Source: Colletotrichum lupini
Taxonomy: Eukaryota > Ascomycota > Sordariomycetes > Glomerellales > Glomerellaceae
Assembly: GCF_023278565.1 (NCBI RefSeq)
Contig: NC_064675.1
Location: 3,410,001-3,474,000, forward strand
Direction of reading: 5' to 3'
DNA length: 64,000 nt
Each line of letters opens with the position of its first letter. Positions within the stretch are counted from its first letter, which is position 1. Both the position numbers and the translations under genes were made by a program. Of the stretch, positions 36,088 to 49,100 are shown in pieces. The notes below the pieces were generated by a model. The model saw nothing but the letters and a program-made list of their open reading frames with translations, had not been told where the DNA came from and made no database searches.

Positions 36088-39000
36088 ATGAAGCAGGATA
36101 CCGTCCCCCAGTACGAGAGCTTCGTCAACCCGAGTGACCTGCTCAAATGGGTTGAGGAACAGCCCGAGGAATCGTGGATCTCGTAAGACATCTCCCCCAG
36201 TCAATACCCCTCCAAAGTGAATGGTCCAAGCGTAGTATGTGTGTTAACATCATTTTTGCAAATAGCATCGCGCAAAATGTTTTTGACCACCTCCTCTCCC
36301 TGGCCGCTCAGCCAAAGGGAGTCTCGGGCAACTCATGCGTGAAGCTCTGCGGATTTGTCGAGCAAAGCTCAAAGTCCGACAAGTCAGCCCTGCGGCAATG
36401 GGCTTTTTCCAAAGAGCCCAGCCTGGGACTCTTCAACTTCTTCATCAAGTGGAATGAGACAGAGCAGCACCGGTCCATGAAGCTGGTCCTGGACCTGCTC
36501 CCCTCGCTCATCCGCCGTAACCCCGACCATGCTGTCTCTGACCTGGTCAAGACGACCATCTTGGACACCCTCATCTCCATCATTGGACCGCAGTCCACCA
36601 AGCCTTTGGTCAAGTCGTCGCTCAAGGCCATGGACTACTTTGCCGGCAAGTCCGTTTTTAGCGTCGAAGACATTGCGGCGAGTTATAAGCGGACGCAGCC
36701 AGGGTGCAGCTGGGCGTCCGACATTGCACTGTGGGAGGACTTTTTCGGCCAGATGCTCGACTGGATGACCATGCACTACGTGTGCCCGACTACGGGCAAG
36801 TTCATCGTGACCATTTTCAGGGCACTGAGACAGCAGTCTCTAAAGACGCCGCAAGCTGCAGGCGCTGAACAGTTCAGCGTTGAAATGTGGCTTCGCTGGG
36901 TCCAGGCTGCCATTGCCAAGACGCCGTCTTTGCTCGAGGGCATCAAGACGTATGTTTTCCTTCCGTTATTCAAGGATGACCGCAAAGACTCGGTCCAGAT
37001 CCTGGAACAGATCAACAGCATGTGGTCTACCTCTGGCTCGGCCGTGGCTGAGCTAGACACTCTGGCCCAACTGAACCTCGCCGTGCTGGAGGTTGGTAAG
37101 AAGGTAGGCATGGTCGAGGAGCCCGGCGCCATCTACAGAGAGGAGTCCTCTTCAGCAGTAGTCTTGGAAGAGGCCGTGCTCGAAAGGGTTCTGTCACATC
37201 CTTCCCATGAGCTCCGCTCGCTGGCGCTGTCCCTCATCGTCGCCTCACCTTCAACGACGAGGCCTTACTCACCAGTGGCCCTCCGCCTGCTGCAAGCCCA
37301 TCTCCCAACGTACTTCTCGGAGTCGGACGCAAAGTTCCGCATGGAACTGCTGAGCAAGCTCAAAGATATGTTCAAGCGCAGCAGAGGCGCAATCTTCATC
37401 CTGCATAAGAGTCTGGCCCGTCTCAAAGCCTTTGACGGCGCTGCCAATGGTGCGCCAAAGGCCCCTAAGGCGCCGCCGAAGCAAGCGAACCACCGCACCA
37501 ACATCTTGCTCTGGCCAGAGGATAAGCTGCGAGCGAGCTTGGAGCAGCACGAAAGCTTTTTGGCGTGGTACATTGCATTTTTGCGGTCTGAGCTGATCCC
37601 CACAGCCTCTTTCCAGCGGCACTTTACCGCGCTAAGGGCCGTTGCCTTCATCCTCAAGCTCGAAGCCGACGCTGGCAAGACGTGGGAGACGGAGGAGGAC
37701 GAGACCCTCTTCTTCAACCTGTTTGACGGGAAGTGGACGCGCGCGCTCCTCGACCTCATTATGGACCCATTCGACGACGTTCGGGAGAACGGTACGTCTG
37801 TCCTCAAGAACTTGTTTGGCGACAAGCGCTTCAAGTGTCTCGTTGGCGCACAAGGTGTCTCACCGACACTGGAAGAGTTCTTGTTGAGAGCCGAGGATAT
37901 TGCGCGGAGGACGGCGCGAGCTGATCACGCTGATGGCGTTGCTCGAACAAACGAGCTTCTCTTTAGATTCTATGACGGTAGGGAGGCGCAGATTGCGCAT
38001 ATTTCAAAGTTGATGGATCTTCTTGAGGGCAAGCTCGCCTTTGCAGAGGCCGATCTGGGTAATGCCGTTCTCGAGGCGCCGGTGCATGGCTACTACGCTT
38101 CTCTCCGGTGGGTGCAACAAATACTATGCCTCCTTCGAAAGGTGCCGTGGACTGACCGAGGATTAGGTATATCTGGCAAGCTGCGGCTGATATGAGCTTT
38201 TCGGCGTCCGAGATGGAAGCAATGGCTATCCTTCAGAACCGCATTGTCAAGTGCTGTCAACGCATCTGGACTGCGGTCAGAGACATTCTGTGCGACGACT
38301 CACCCGAGGGCCACTTGCCCCAGGAGCTGGAAGATCTCGAAGGTCTTGACACCAAGGACCTGCTGAGCTACAGCTTCCGCGCCATCCACGAGTCCAGGTA
38401 AGTAATAAGAGTCTACATAATGCTGTGTAGATATCTCGTCTAACATGCTACTCAGTGCTCTGATGCGTGTCATGGTCCTGCCTCTCAAGTCCAAGGCCAA
38501 GGAAGGAATTCTGCGCCCCTCGACCGACCTCTTCACAACTGTCGGATCCTTGACCTTTGACCAGCTGTCGAGCCTCAGACACCGCGGTGCCTTCAACACT
38601 GTCTCGCTGTCGTTCGCAACCTGCTGCCAGCTGGTCAAGCACCTCGATGACCCTCAAGCAGGCCACGAGAACGGCGAGACCCTGCTCGACGTCTGGTACA
38701 GGGGAACTAAGGAGTGCATCTTTTCCCAAGCATCGACTACCCGCCGCTCTGCCGGTATCCCCGCCATGATCACGGGAATAGTCTCGGCCAACGCGCCGCA
38801 GCCCTCCTTCGACGTCGTCATCGAGGAGCTCGTCGCCATCGCCCGCAAACCCGCCTTCAACTCCGAGTCGGACGGCTCCAAGCTGCCCCAGGTCCACGCC
38901 CTCAACTGCCTCAAGGACATGTTCAAGAGCTCCTTCATCACCCAGCTCGGCAAGTCGGCGCCGCACATCCCGCAGTGCCTCGACCTCGCCGCCGGCAGCC

Positions 39001-41123
39001 TCAAGTCCGAGGTCTGGGGTATCCGCAACTGCGGCCTCCTCTTCCTCCGCTCTCTCCTCGACAACCTCTTTGGCACAAACGAGAGCAAAGCCACCCTCGA
39101 GGCCGGCTGGGATGGCCGCACAACGCGCCTGCAGTACCACAAGTTTCCCATCCTGCCCTCCGTGCTATTGAACCTCCTCCGCTCCGGCCGCGAGGTCATG
39201 AAACCCACAACGCTGGGAAGCACCATCGCCGCCGAGTCCGTCTTCCCTGCCCTCGACATCATCCGCCGCGCCGGACCCCCCGACGCCTCGCGCGACGAGC
39301 TGTACGGTCTCGTCGCGGGCTACCTCGCCAGCCCCGTCTGGCACGTCCGGGAGATGGCCGCTCGCGCTCTGTGTTCTTTCCTCCTTAAAGACGACGATTG
39401 GGTCAGCCTTGCCGAAGCCATCATCAAGGACTCCCTCGCCGCGGCGCCCGCCAGCAGGAACAACCACCTCCACGGCGGCCTGCTGACCGTCAAGGCGGTC
39501 TTTGAGCGGCTCTCCGACGTCTCGCCTCAGAGACTGTCGTCTGGCCTCCCGCGCGTGGTCTCGATTCTCGGCGGTCTCGAAGCCAGCGCGTCTGACTCCT
39601 TTGCCTCCTGCCCAGACATCCGCACCGCTTACCTGGAAGTCCAAAACCTCATCTCCCTCTTCGCCCTATCTTACCCGTCATCATCATCACCGTCATCACA
39701 GGGCGCTGCCTCCTCCACCATCTCACAATCCCCACAAAGCGCCCTCCTCCGCACCCAACTCGCCATCGCAGCAGTTCACGCCGCCCAAACCTCCTCCTCG
39801 CCCTCCGCCTCCCTCCGCGAAACCCTCCTCTCGACAAGAACAACAAGCGTAGAGACAACAATTACAACCCTCGAAACCCTCGCCTCAGTCCACCACCCGC
39901 ACCTGTCCCCCGCGGAAGCAGCATCCTACGCCGCGCTGTACACCGACGTAGCCCGCTCCGCAACACACCCAGACTCCTGCGCCGCCGCCCTCGTCAACCT
40001 CGCAGAGGTCCTGGACCTCGTCCTGGCAGCAGCAACGGCCTCCCGCGATGCCGATGCCGATGCCAACTCTCGACAACCCTCAAACCTCCTCCCCTCCCCC
40101 GAGACCCTGACACAGCTTTGGCAAGACCTCCTCGCGAGAACAATCAACCCAAACCTCTCCAACGCAATCACCCGCGCCAGCGGCCCCATCATGGCATCCC
40201 TCGTCTCCCAATCTCTCGCTACCTCATCCACCGCGCGCTCCCTCCGCGGCTGGGGCAACCTAATGTCCTCGGCCCTCCACGACTCCCGCCCCTTTGACAC
40301 CCGCATCGCCGCAGCAGCCTCCCTCGCCTCCTTCTTCTCCGCAGCAAACTCAACCTCTTCAACCACCGCAGACCAAAACCAAGCAGAAGCAGAGGCAGAA
40401 GCACCCCTCCTCCCCGCCCTCATAGCCCTCTACGACGCCCTCAACGACGACGACGACGAAGTCCGCGACCTCGCCTCCCTCTCCGCAAAACACATCCTCT
40501 CCGCGCCCCTCGCGCCCCTCGACGCCGCCTCCTCGCTGCTATCCTACATCGCAACCACCTACCGCGACAGTCCCGCCCTCCACTCCCTCCTCGCATCCCG
40601 CGTCACGGGCCAGGTCTCCTCAGATGCAGCCAACGACACAGAGACCACCGCCGCCGCACAATGGTCCACCGCGGAATCACAACTCTCCGCCGCCCTCCGC
40701 TTCGACGACTCCCTCTTCGCAATCGAAGAGCAGAACCTCTTCATCGACGAGGTTCGCGAATCGAAGCGCTGGGCCGCCGTTTTCCAAGACGTCTCCTCCT
40801 CTATTTCGGATTCTTCCTCAACGTCGGCAGCAGCAGCGCACAAAGCTCTCACAACGTGGACATTCGCCGGCCTCGACGCCCTCCTGGCCCTCACATCCCA
40901 ACCATCCCACGCAGACGACGGACCGCTGGGCTGGACTTCGGACCCAGACGTCTACGCAGTCTGCGCGCGCGTCCTCCTCGCCGCGACGGCACTCACCAAG
41001 GTCAATGTAGTCGGCGGCGGCGTCGATGGGCGCGAGGCGCTCAAGGAGAAGTTGGAAAAGTTGAGGGACGTTGGTCAGCGGGGGAGACTTCATGGGTTAC
41101 TGTTGGAGATGATGGATGCATGA
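36088..41123 (+). CDS. THADA/Trm732-like protein (DUF2428), tRNA ribose-methylation partner
   Basis: Yeast Trm732 assists Trm7 in 2'-O-methylation of position 32 in the tRNA anticodon loop; the animal relative is THADA. Four exons, 36088-36182, 36266-38107, 38167-38397 and 38456-41123 (introns of 83, 59 and 58 bp), give 1611 residues, mostly helical HEAT/ARM-type repeats. The family core begins around exon 3/4: SALMRVMVLPLKSKAKE, RHRGAFNTVSLSFATCC, TRRSAGIPAMITGI, PQVHALNCLKDMF and SEVWGIRNCGLLFLR are the conserved DUF2428 stretches. The last ~480 residues (about 39650-41100) are unusually rich in Ser, Ala and Thr with C-ending codons, and so less conserved-looking than the core. The start is the first ATG of exon 1, which encodes a short leader ending at a TC|GTAAGA donor; that exon is the least certain part. 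Confidence 0.87.
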
Positions 41124-41482
41124 AGTCGACGAGCCGTGAGATATCATAGACAATGGACGGTTAGATGATGCAGAGGACAAAAGCATGCTCGGATGAGAAA
41201 AGTTTGAGTTCATTTAGATGCTTCGTGTACAAATGCTTTGGAAAAGGTACATGGCGAAAGACATGGAAAATAGACAGGAAAAAAGAGATGAAGTAAGTTA
41301 AAAAGAAAAAAAGGCTATAAAAGGAAGGCTAAGACGCCCCGAACGCCACTGGATGCTCATGCGTCATCTCGTCTCGTCTACAGAGATCTCTCTGTCTGCA
41401 TCAAGCTGGGTATCCTGTCCTGCAGCTGACATATCTCCCCTCCCTCTGTCTCTCTCTCATCGTCGTACACTTTACACGGCCC
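41124..41482. other. convergent 3' UTR region
   Basis: 359 bp between two facing stop codons, A-rich then T/C-rich on the plus strand. It should contain both polyadenylation sites. No gene seen. Confidence 0.55.
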
Positions 41483-43644
41483 TTAGTTGGACACAGTCTG
41501 AACCACCTTTTCTCCCGATACACTCAACGACGAATCCTGTCTCTTCATACCGCCCATCCCACCCATCTTGCCCATCTTAACAACCAGCATGGTATTCTGG
41601 CTCTGCAGCTGACCCACCTGCTCCTTGAGGACGTCAATCTCCTTGAGCGCCACATCCCGCTCCGTCCTGATGCGCTCGAGCTCCAAGGCCAAGTTTGCCT
41701 TCTCCTCCTTTTCTGCCTGCTTCCGCCGCTTCTCCTCAGCCTTGCGCTGTTCGTGCTCGCGGCGCTGCTCGAGGCGCTGCATGTCGCGCTTGTACTTGTC
41801 TTCCTGCTTGGCCATCTCCTTTTCGTGCTTCTCGCGGAGCTTTGCCAGGTTGGCGACCTCCTTTTGCGAGTCTTGGTCACGCTTACTAGACATGTGCTCT
41901 TGCATCTTGTTGATCTTGTCTTGCATCTTCTGGCGCCGCTCCTGGAGTTTCCTGAGCTCTCTCTCGTGGTGCGACGACGTCTTAGACCCTTGGAGGGACG
42001 CGCCGCCGCCAGATCCGGACGAGTGAAGCGACACGCTGTCAGGCTGCGTAACCTCTGGTGGCGTGATGGGCTCACCCTCGTCCGTCTTCTCGACCGCTGA
42101 AGCGAAGCTTCGGATGGACGACGTGTCGCTTTGAACCGACTCATCCTCTTCATCTTCCTCCGCTATCGACCCGTTGGTACTTGGTGCAGTGAATATTCCG
42201 GGTAAAGCGTAGCCCTCTGGTAGGCGACTAGCCACAACGGAGCTAGCCATTCCGAAAGCACCGGATATGATGCCGTACAGGCCGTTACTACTCGGGACGG
42301 AATTATCCTGCACCTGTGCTGACTCTTCAGGTAACAAATTTGATGTTGGTTGCTTGGCCACCTCCCTTGGAGAAGCAACCTTTTCGCTCTCGGCCTGCTT
42401 AGCGCCTTCTTTCGTCTCCTCCTGTTCTTTGTCTGAAGTTGAAAAGTCATCTGCGGACTTCGCAGTCATCCACTTGAGGAACTTGCCGGCATCTCCAATG
42501 ATGCCTGCCGGTGTACCCCGATCAATCAAGAATCGGGGCACGTTGCCGCCGGGATCACTACGAGTCACCATAAGCCACTCAACAGACGTCGTCGCTTCCT
42601 CCTCGATGCCTTCGCCGGTGTGCCCAGCGTCGTCTCTGGCAGGTGCACTGTCAACAGATGTACCTCGATGACGGCTGTCTGGATCTGCTGTCTTTTTCGC
42701 TGCCCGTAGAACAGCCTCCTTGCCCATAGACTCAGCTACAGCTTGTCTTTCTTTGGCGCCTTCCTGACTGAGATCAATCGACGATCGTGCTCGCGTGATC
42801 GCAGCCGGCTTGTCGGACGGGATCTCGCGAATGATTTCGACCGACTCATATTGGCCTCGAATATAGCCTGGCCGCTCGGGGCACTCGGGATGAATGCATG
42901 GTTTCGACACAATCATGTAGGTCCGGAGCGGCCGCCTAGTACCTTCTTGCGGGGCGCCGCCGGAAAAGTCGGAACTCAGCAGTAACGTCACAAAGTCTCT
43001 CGGAGCCGTCGGGCCTGGGAATTGCGCCGACAATTGGAATACTGAGCAGATGTTGTAAGCATTTGGCACTGAAGTCTCAAGTGGTGTTTTCCTTGCTCAC
43101 CTTCCATTTTTCCAGAGCCTTCCACAACCTCATGTGCCGCCCGCTTCTCTGCTCCAATGCCGCGGATGGCGCCGGCGCCGGGCCCGCTCTGCACCTTCAT
43201 GGACTCGGCAAATTCTCTCTCGAGGCCCAGCTTCCACTTCTCAAAAGTTAAGCCATCGTGAACGCTGCGCCGGGCGAACCAGCTGCCCTTGCCGTCCTTG
43301 GCGGCGAGTTTATACACGTTGATTGCTAGCGGGTTATCCTTGGCATTGACCTTGACCTCTTTCCACTCTTTGGACAGGTCCTGCGACAGCTTCAGCGCCG
43401 CACCGGTCTGGCGCTGGGACAGTGAACGATTGATGTCGGCGACAGGTATCGGGGGGTCGGTGTGGGAGCGGGATCGGCCGTGGGAAGCAGTGGCCTGCTT
43501 AACGGCGGCGGGGACGGGGATAGAGTCAATAACTGTTTGAGCGTTGGCAAATACGCCGGTCATGAACTCTTTTGGATCCTCCTCGGCAACAGATTCCCAC
43601 TTGATAGGCGCGAGGCCTTTGAAGGGCTCGTGGTGAGGTGCCAT
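41483..43644 (-). CDS. DUF3074 (START-like) protein with coiled-coil tail
   Basis: Two exons, 43644-43101 and 43041-41483, with a 59-bp intron (GTGAGC donor, CTCAG acceptor), give 700 residues. The first ~260 residues contain the pattern I associate with the fungal DUF3074 family, a START-like lipid-binding fold: KGSWFARRSVHDGLTFEKW, then after the intron FPGPTAPRDFVTLLL, a RTYMIVSKPC strand, RGQYESVEIIREIP and VEWLMVTRSDPGGNVPRFLI. A low-complexity Ser/Glu/Lys linker follows. From about residue 540 a long, highly charged coiled coil (LREKHEKEMAKQEDKYKRD region, rich in Glu, Lys, Arg, Gln) runs nearly to the C-terminus. A lipid-linked membrane tether or trafficking role is plausible but is inference. 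Confidence 0.78.
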
Positions 43645-46122
43645 TGTGTCTAAGAGTGGCGGTTGGCGTCGAGGGCGAAACGGAAATGTGTCGTGTTTAA
43701 GAAGATGTCATAGCCCAGGTCGTCCGACGAGAGCGAGTAGTGTAGAGACTAGCCGGTGGTGTCTGTGAAGAGGAATTACAGACGGAGATTTTCAAATGAC
43801 AAAAGGTAGCGAGATTCGTATAGTGTATGGTTATCGTCGGGGTCCGGACGCGACCGAGGCGCTGGGAAAGGGGAATGTTCGTGGGGAAGCAAGGTAGATG
43901 CTGTTTGGTGGTTTGTGGATGAGAGTGGTGGTCAGTGGTCGATTACTGTGCAGAAATGGAGACGAAATAAAGCTTTGGATGACCTGCAAAGAGTGCCCCA
44001 CGTGTGGCTTAAGAGTAAAGAGTCAAGGAGGAAGAAGACAGGTTTGGGAGAGAATCAGGTGCTGCGTAAGCCACAGTTACTCGGGAATTGCTGGAATAAA
44101 GGTGCATGCACGAAGTACGGAGGATGGAGTATGGATAGCGTCAACGGGAATGGGATCACCGATCATGGGCCTTACCGGGGTGTCAGGACTCAGTTGGGAA
44201 AGGAGTCTTGGAGGGGCTTTGACGTCTCTGGCCGACCCGAGCGGACCTAATGCTCCCGTCCTCTCTCTCTCTACCTTACTCCGTATTGTGTACTATTTTG
44301 TCAGGTGCGTTACGGTTGACCATGTTCCATCATGTTCAATGCGCCCTTGTCCTTTACGTCCGGTGCAACACTCCTTCCGTCTCCTTGGGAAGAGGCATCT
44401 ACGGATACGTATCTTATCTTGCCTCGGATTCTGCCCCAATGACGAAGTAACACAAGGTAAGCACGGTAAAAGCACCTAAATGGAAAGGGCCCGGCAGCCA
44501 ATTCTTGCTCCTTGCTCCTGCTGTGTTTGCTTTCCCTTCACCGCGCTTCTCGCATTGGCTCGACCCTGGCGCTGACGTCACCCCCTGTCCATGTACACAT
44601 ACGAACAGTACGCAGTACGAGAAGGTGCGGTCCCCTCAGGGCCTCAAAGAGAAGGTGGGGAGGGGAGGCCCTCGTTGGCCCCCCGTCCGTCTCGACGTCA
44701 CAATTGGTGGTCAGTCTCCCAGAAAGAGGATCAAGTGGATCCCACCGCGCTAGAGATCGTCTAGAATCCGCGTATTCTGGGCTCGACCTCCGTGCCCTCG
44801 GATTCCTCTCATTCGACCCTCGCAAAGCCGTGACGAAGGAGCGACAATTCACCCATTGTAACGAGTGGAAAATGCGGCTCCTTTCCCCCTTTTCTTGCTC
44901 CAGTCTTGTATCCATTCTGAATTTTTTATTCTTAGATTAGGGACAGATTTCGAGGGGAAGGTGGGGTTGAAGGGAGGAGAGGCGCGGATCAGAGACCTCG
45001 TTCTGGAACTTCTGACCATCGGCCTACGTCGTCCAAGGCCGCCCGCCACAAGCCACACTGTTGAATGCGGGCTTCCTCGAGGGGAATGTGGCACATCAGG
45101 TTTTTCCTTGCTTTCTCCCGTCGCCCTACCCGTAAGGCAACGCGGCCAGGATGACTTTCCAACGGTTTACAGGGATTCTGATGGCGACTGGACACGTGAG
45201 GTCTTTCTCCCTTGCCGGAACACCTTGCCGGAGAGCAAAAGAAGTGATTTGGGGTAAGATGTGATACCAAGCGCTGCGTACTCCTGGTGTGCATCGACGT
45301 CAACCACTTGAGTTTACATCGTCATGATCTACCTTACCCCAAGGTGTTAAGGGTAGGGCGTACAGCCTAAATGTCCAAGTACCATCATACTGGTTGTACA
45401 CAATTACACCAAAACCACGCCGAGATTCCCGAGACATGACCTCAAAGGTCCGGACCCGGCTTTCTCGTCGGCCGACTTTCTCTTCATCGAACACCAACAC
45501 TAGCCCCCAAGACAGTTTGACCGAACCTTCCGGTCAACATCGATCTACGATTGCAGCCTTACATCGCGATAGAGTCCCCAGAGAAGAATCAGGCCATGTC
45601 TTCAGGCCATCAATGCCAATACTCTAGCAGTAAACTAGCAACCTTTATTGAATTGTAACGGATGAGGCTGAGATCGCCATTATGAACAACTTCACAGCCT
45701 GACCATGGTGAACATTGTTAATCGTATTCGCCTTCCCCCCTCTGTCCCGGTACATTAGGTAGGTCCTGAATCTACAACAGAACCTCTGTCTGCTTCCATC
45801 AATAGTGTTGCAATAGAGTTAAGCCCCTCACTTCTTTGCCCTTTGTGCTGCCTTTGGGTGCGTCTTGAGCAGAGTGCATCATTGATAACAAGAGAAGCGC
45901 ATATTCATCTCATCACCCCCCAACCAGTGGTGGAGTAATGAATCCATCAAGCAGAGACAACCTGCAGCATAAAATCATCATCCAACGTAATCAAATATTA
46001 TCCTCCATTTCGGAGTAAAACAGAACAATAGACTGTAAGGCTCTACAAGCCTCGATACGCTGTTCAAAAGCACGGCAACATGATATTACGCAATGCAACA
46101 CAACGAGACCCAACAAACTCCT
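43645..46122. other. intergenic region upstream of the DUF3074 gene
   Basis: About 2.5 kb between two leftward genes. It should contain the promoter and leader of the DUF3074 gene and the 3' UTR of the Sip3-like gene. One TACTCCGTA copy is at 44277-44285. Open frames are short, overlap on both strands and show no known domain. Confidence 0.5.
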
Positions 46123-49100
46123 CTACAACCCCGCCAAAGAGCTGCGCTCACTCATCAACGCTTGGTGATCCAACTTACAGCTCCCGCAATATGTATCGTA
46201 CCACTCCCGCAGCGCCTCCTTCTTGCCTTCGTCAATACTCGACGTCAAGACCTTCTGGCCACTGCCACCACCGCCGCGCTTACTCTTAGCAGAACCGCCA
46301 TCCTCCTCCAAAATAGTCTTGAGCTTCTCGCACCGCATCGTCTCGTCAGAGAGCCAATTCTCCCACTCTGACTGCACCATCTCCCGCTCGATGCTGTTGA
46401 CGATGCGCATCGCGACGAGGAGATCGTGTCGATACGATCCGAGACGCTGTCGGGTCCGGCGCAGCCGGCGCGCGGTCGCTCGGCTCGTCGCTGATGATAG
46501 CGTCGACCCGGCGTCTTCGTAGGGGCTGTCAAGGTCGGTGGCGTTGGCAACAAGTTGGAACGTAGTGAAGCTGTGATATAATGTTAGTCATCGTATCCCT
46601 GAACCCCAAACTGCCAATCGAGATTTACTTACCAGGCACTATCGGTAGGCCAACTGTTGTTATGGCCAACCGCACCCGTTGCCTCGCCCAGATCTGCCAT
46701 GTAGATGGCCTTGCTCATCATCACGTTCGGGCCGACGCCGAGCCGCGTCATAAACTTGGCTGCTCGCCTCTCCGTCCACCAGGTCGAGCTTTCTTTGGAC
46801 GTCAAGGCAATGTTCGTGAACGCGCTGACGGCCAGGACAAGAAGGATGAGTCTATGAGCCGTGACCACGCTGAAGAAAGTCTTCACCACGGCGATGGCCC
46901 ACATGATGAGCGACGTCACCGCACTCTCGCCAAAGGAGCGCAGCGTTTCCAGGAGCATGGCTGTCAGTGTCCGCGGCTTGATGAGCTGCTTCTTTGACGC
47001 GGCCGCGTCGGCCGGGGAAAAGACAACGACTTGCGTCTGTTGCCCAATGTTTCCGTACACCTGGATTGCCCTCTTGGTCCGGCTGTGTGGGCCAAGCTTG
47101 CGCACCTGGTCCGTCGCGACGTCTGCAAGCTCTTCCGCATCGCCCTCGGCGTCATTTAGGGCCTGACGCTCGACCAAGTTCTTCGAAAACGTGGGTATCT
47201 TGGACCATTCCACCTTTGTGTAGATGGCCAACTTACACTTTGACTTGGCCACGTGAGTGATGACAACCTTGGTCACCAACTTGAAGTCTTGAGAATGGGG
47301 AAGATGCCATGCCGTCTTGGTGTGTGTCACAACATACGTTACGTGTTCTTGAAAGACATCCATGGTCTGGTAGTCGACAACGTCCACGGTCTTGGGTCGA
47401 CCGATCATATCCTTGTAGTCGAATTTGAACTGGAACTCTCGCCTCATTCGGCCATGATCTGCGAGCGCCCAGGGCCCTTGGACGATCTGTTGAGCTCTCC
47501 GCTCAAAGTAGAGCTTGGGGAAGACAAAGCTCTTGTCGCCAAAGAGCACATGGAAGCAGGCCTTGGCACTAATCTCAAAGTGCCGCTCTGCAACCATTCT
47601 CTGCATGTCTTCGGGTTCGAAAATTACAGGATGAGCGGGTACCTGCACTTTGGGGGTCTGCCTCGAACCAGGCCCTGCTAAGCGGAGTCTTGGTCCAAAC
47701 TGGCTCTGGCGCTTAGCCGGGCGCCCAGAATGCGTGCCGTCATCGAACGGCGTATTTGACGAGACCTCTTCCCAGCTTTCAATGCTTGGGCTACGTTTGC
47801 TGTAGTCCTCGTATTCCAGATTAATCAGTGCCCGAATGAGCTCTGGCAACTCCATTGGCTCCTCAGATTGTAAGTCGTCGATGAGAAGGTTCATTCTCGC
47901 ATGAAGGAGCTGGAGATTGTCCAGGAAAATCTTGATGGTGATTCTAGTGTAGCCCGTCTCATTGCCATCCTCACCGAGGTGAAGGAAAATGAAGTCGCAT
48001 TCCTTACCGGGCGCAGCTGTGACCTCGGCTATTATGTCGAGACTAATGGCATATGCAACTACAAGGCCCATTTGTTGTCCATAAAAGTACATGTTGTCCG
48101 GAGTGATATAGATACGGCCGTTGCCCGCCAGCCCCTGGCCGTGAGAGGGTGAGCCCTTGCCTGTCGAGCTCGACCAGGCGGCGCGGAAAACGAGGACAAG
48201 CTTCTCGTCCAGTGGAGCATTCGGGAACAGAATCCGGAATTGGAGATGCTGGATTCTTAACTCTGGAGGGTATCCTGGAACAAAGGTCTCCACGGGCTGT
48301 CTGAATGGGGTGTGGGCTTGGCTGGGTTTTGCATCGACACTGACAGTCTTCCTGTGGCCAGTGGTAGGAGTTGGAGGCTTCTCTTCACCAGGCTTGCCCA
48401 CCTCTCGGACTACTATTCCGAATGGATTTTCTTCCAGCAGGCCAGGGGTGCGAGGACGGCCTGGGCCAGACCCGTAGACAGTGCTCCAAGGGCTACTTCC
48501 CCAGTAGTTGGCGAGAACCGAAGTAGGCATGTGGCTCGTAGTGTCCGACCCTATACTTCTGTCGACTGAAAGCATCACAGCCGTTCGGCTGAGGTTTGTT
48601 GCTGCGGGTGGCCTTGCCAGCGTCAAAGGAGCCAAGGTTCCTTGAACTGGGTCCAGGGCAGGTAATCTTGAAGTGGACGAGTTCTTCGACCCAGCTTGTG
48701 GGGGGGAAGGGTATCCGGGAAGATGGCCGTGGCTTGCTATCAAGCCCGCGATGCCGCCAGCGCCGGGCGCACCGCCAGCAGCCCCCGCAGCTTCGGCACC
48801 CGCACCAAAGGTCGCTTTTCGGTGAAGATCTAGCTTCTGGATGATCCTCGCTGCATGATCGCGATTGCTTTCTCCTTCCTCACGCACCATCTCTCGGCCT
48901 AGGTCACGCCCAAGAGCAGTAATGGACCGACGCGGTGCACCAGCGTTTACGTCGAAGCTGGCACGGCCAGCCATGCTGCCGTCCGAACCAGGAACCGGAA
49001 GAGTGCCAGCCCGGTCAAAGCTACCGGAAGGCTCCTCGCCAGCCACGATGGCGTCCATGGACCTTGCTGAGAACTCGGGAAGTGGTGGCGGCGTGATGGA

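Noticed and set aside
36266..41123. Treating the Trm732-like gene as two separate genes split near 38190
   Set aside because: Two short introns (38108-38166 and 38398-38455) keep phase, and the joined protein has the expected family length and order.
41545..42153. A second minus-strand frame rich in Arg and Ser inside the DUF3074 gene
   Set aside because: A shifted reading of the coiled-coil region; the main frame is continuous with the START-like domain.
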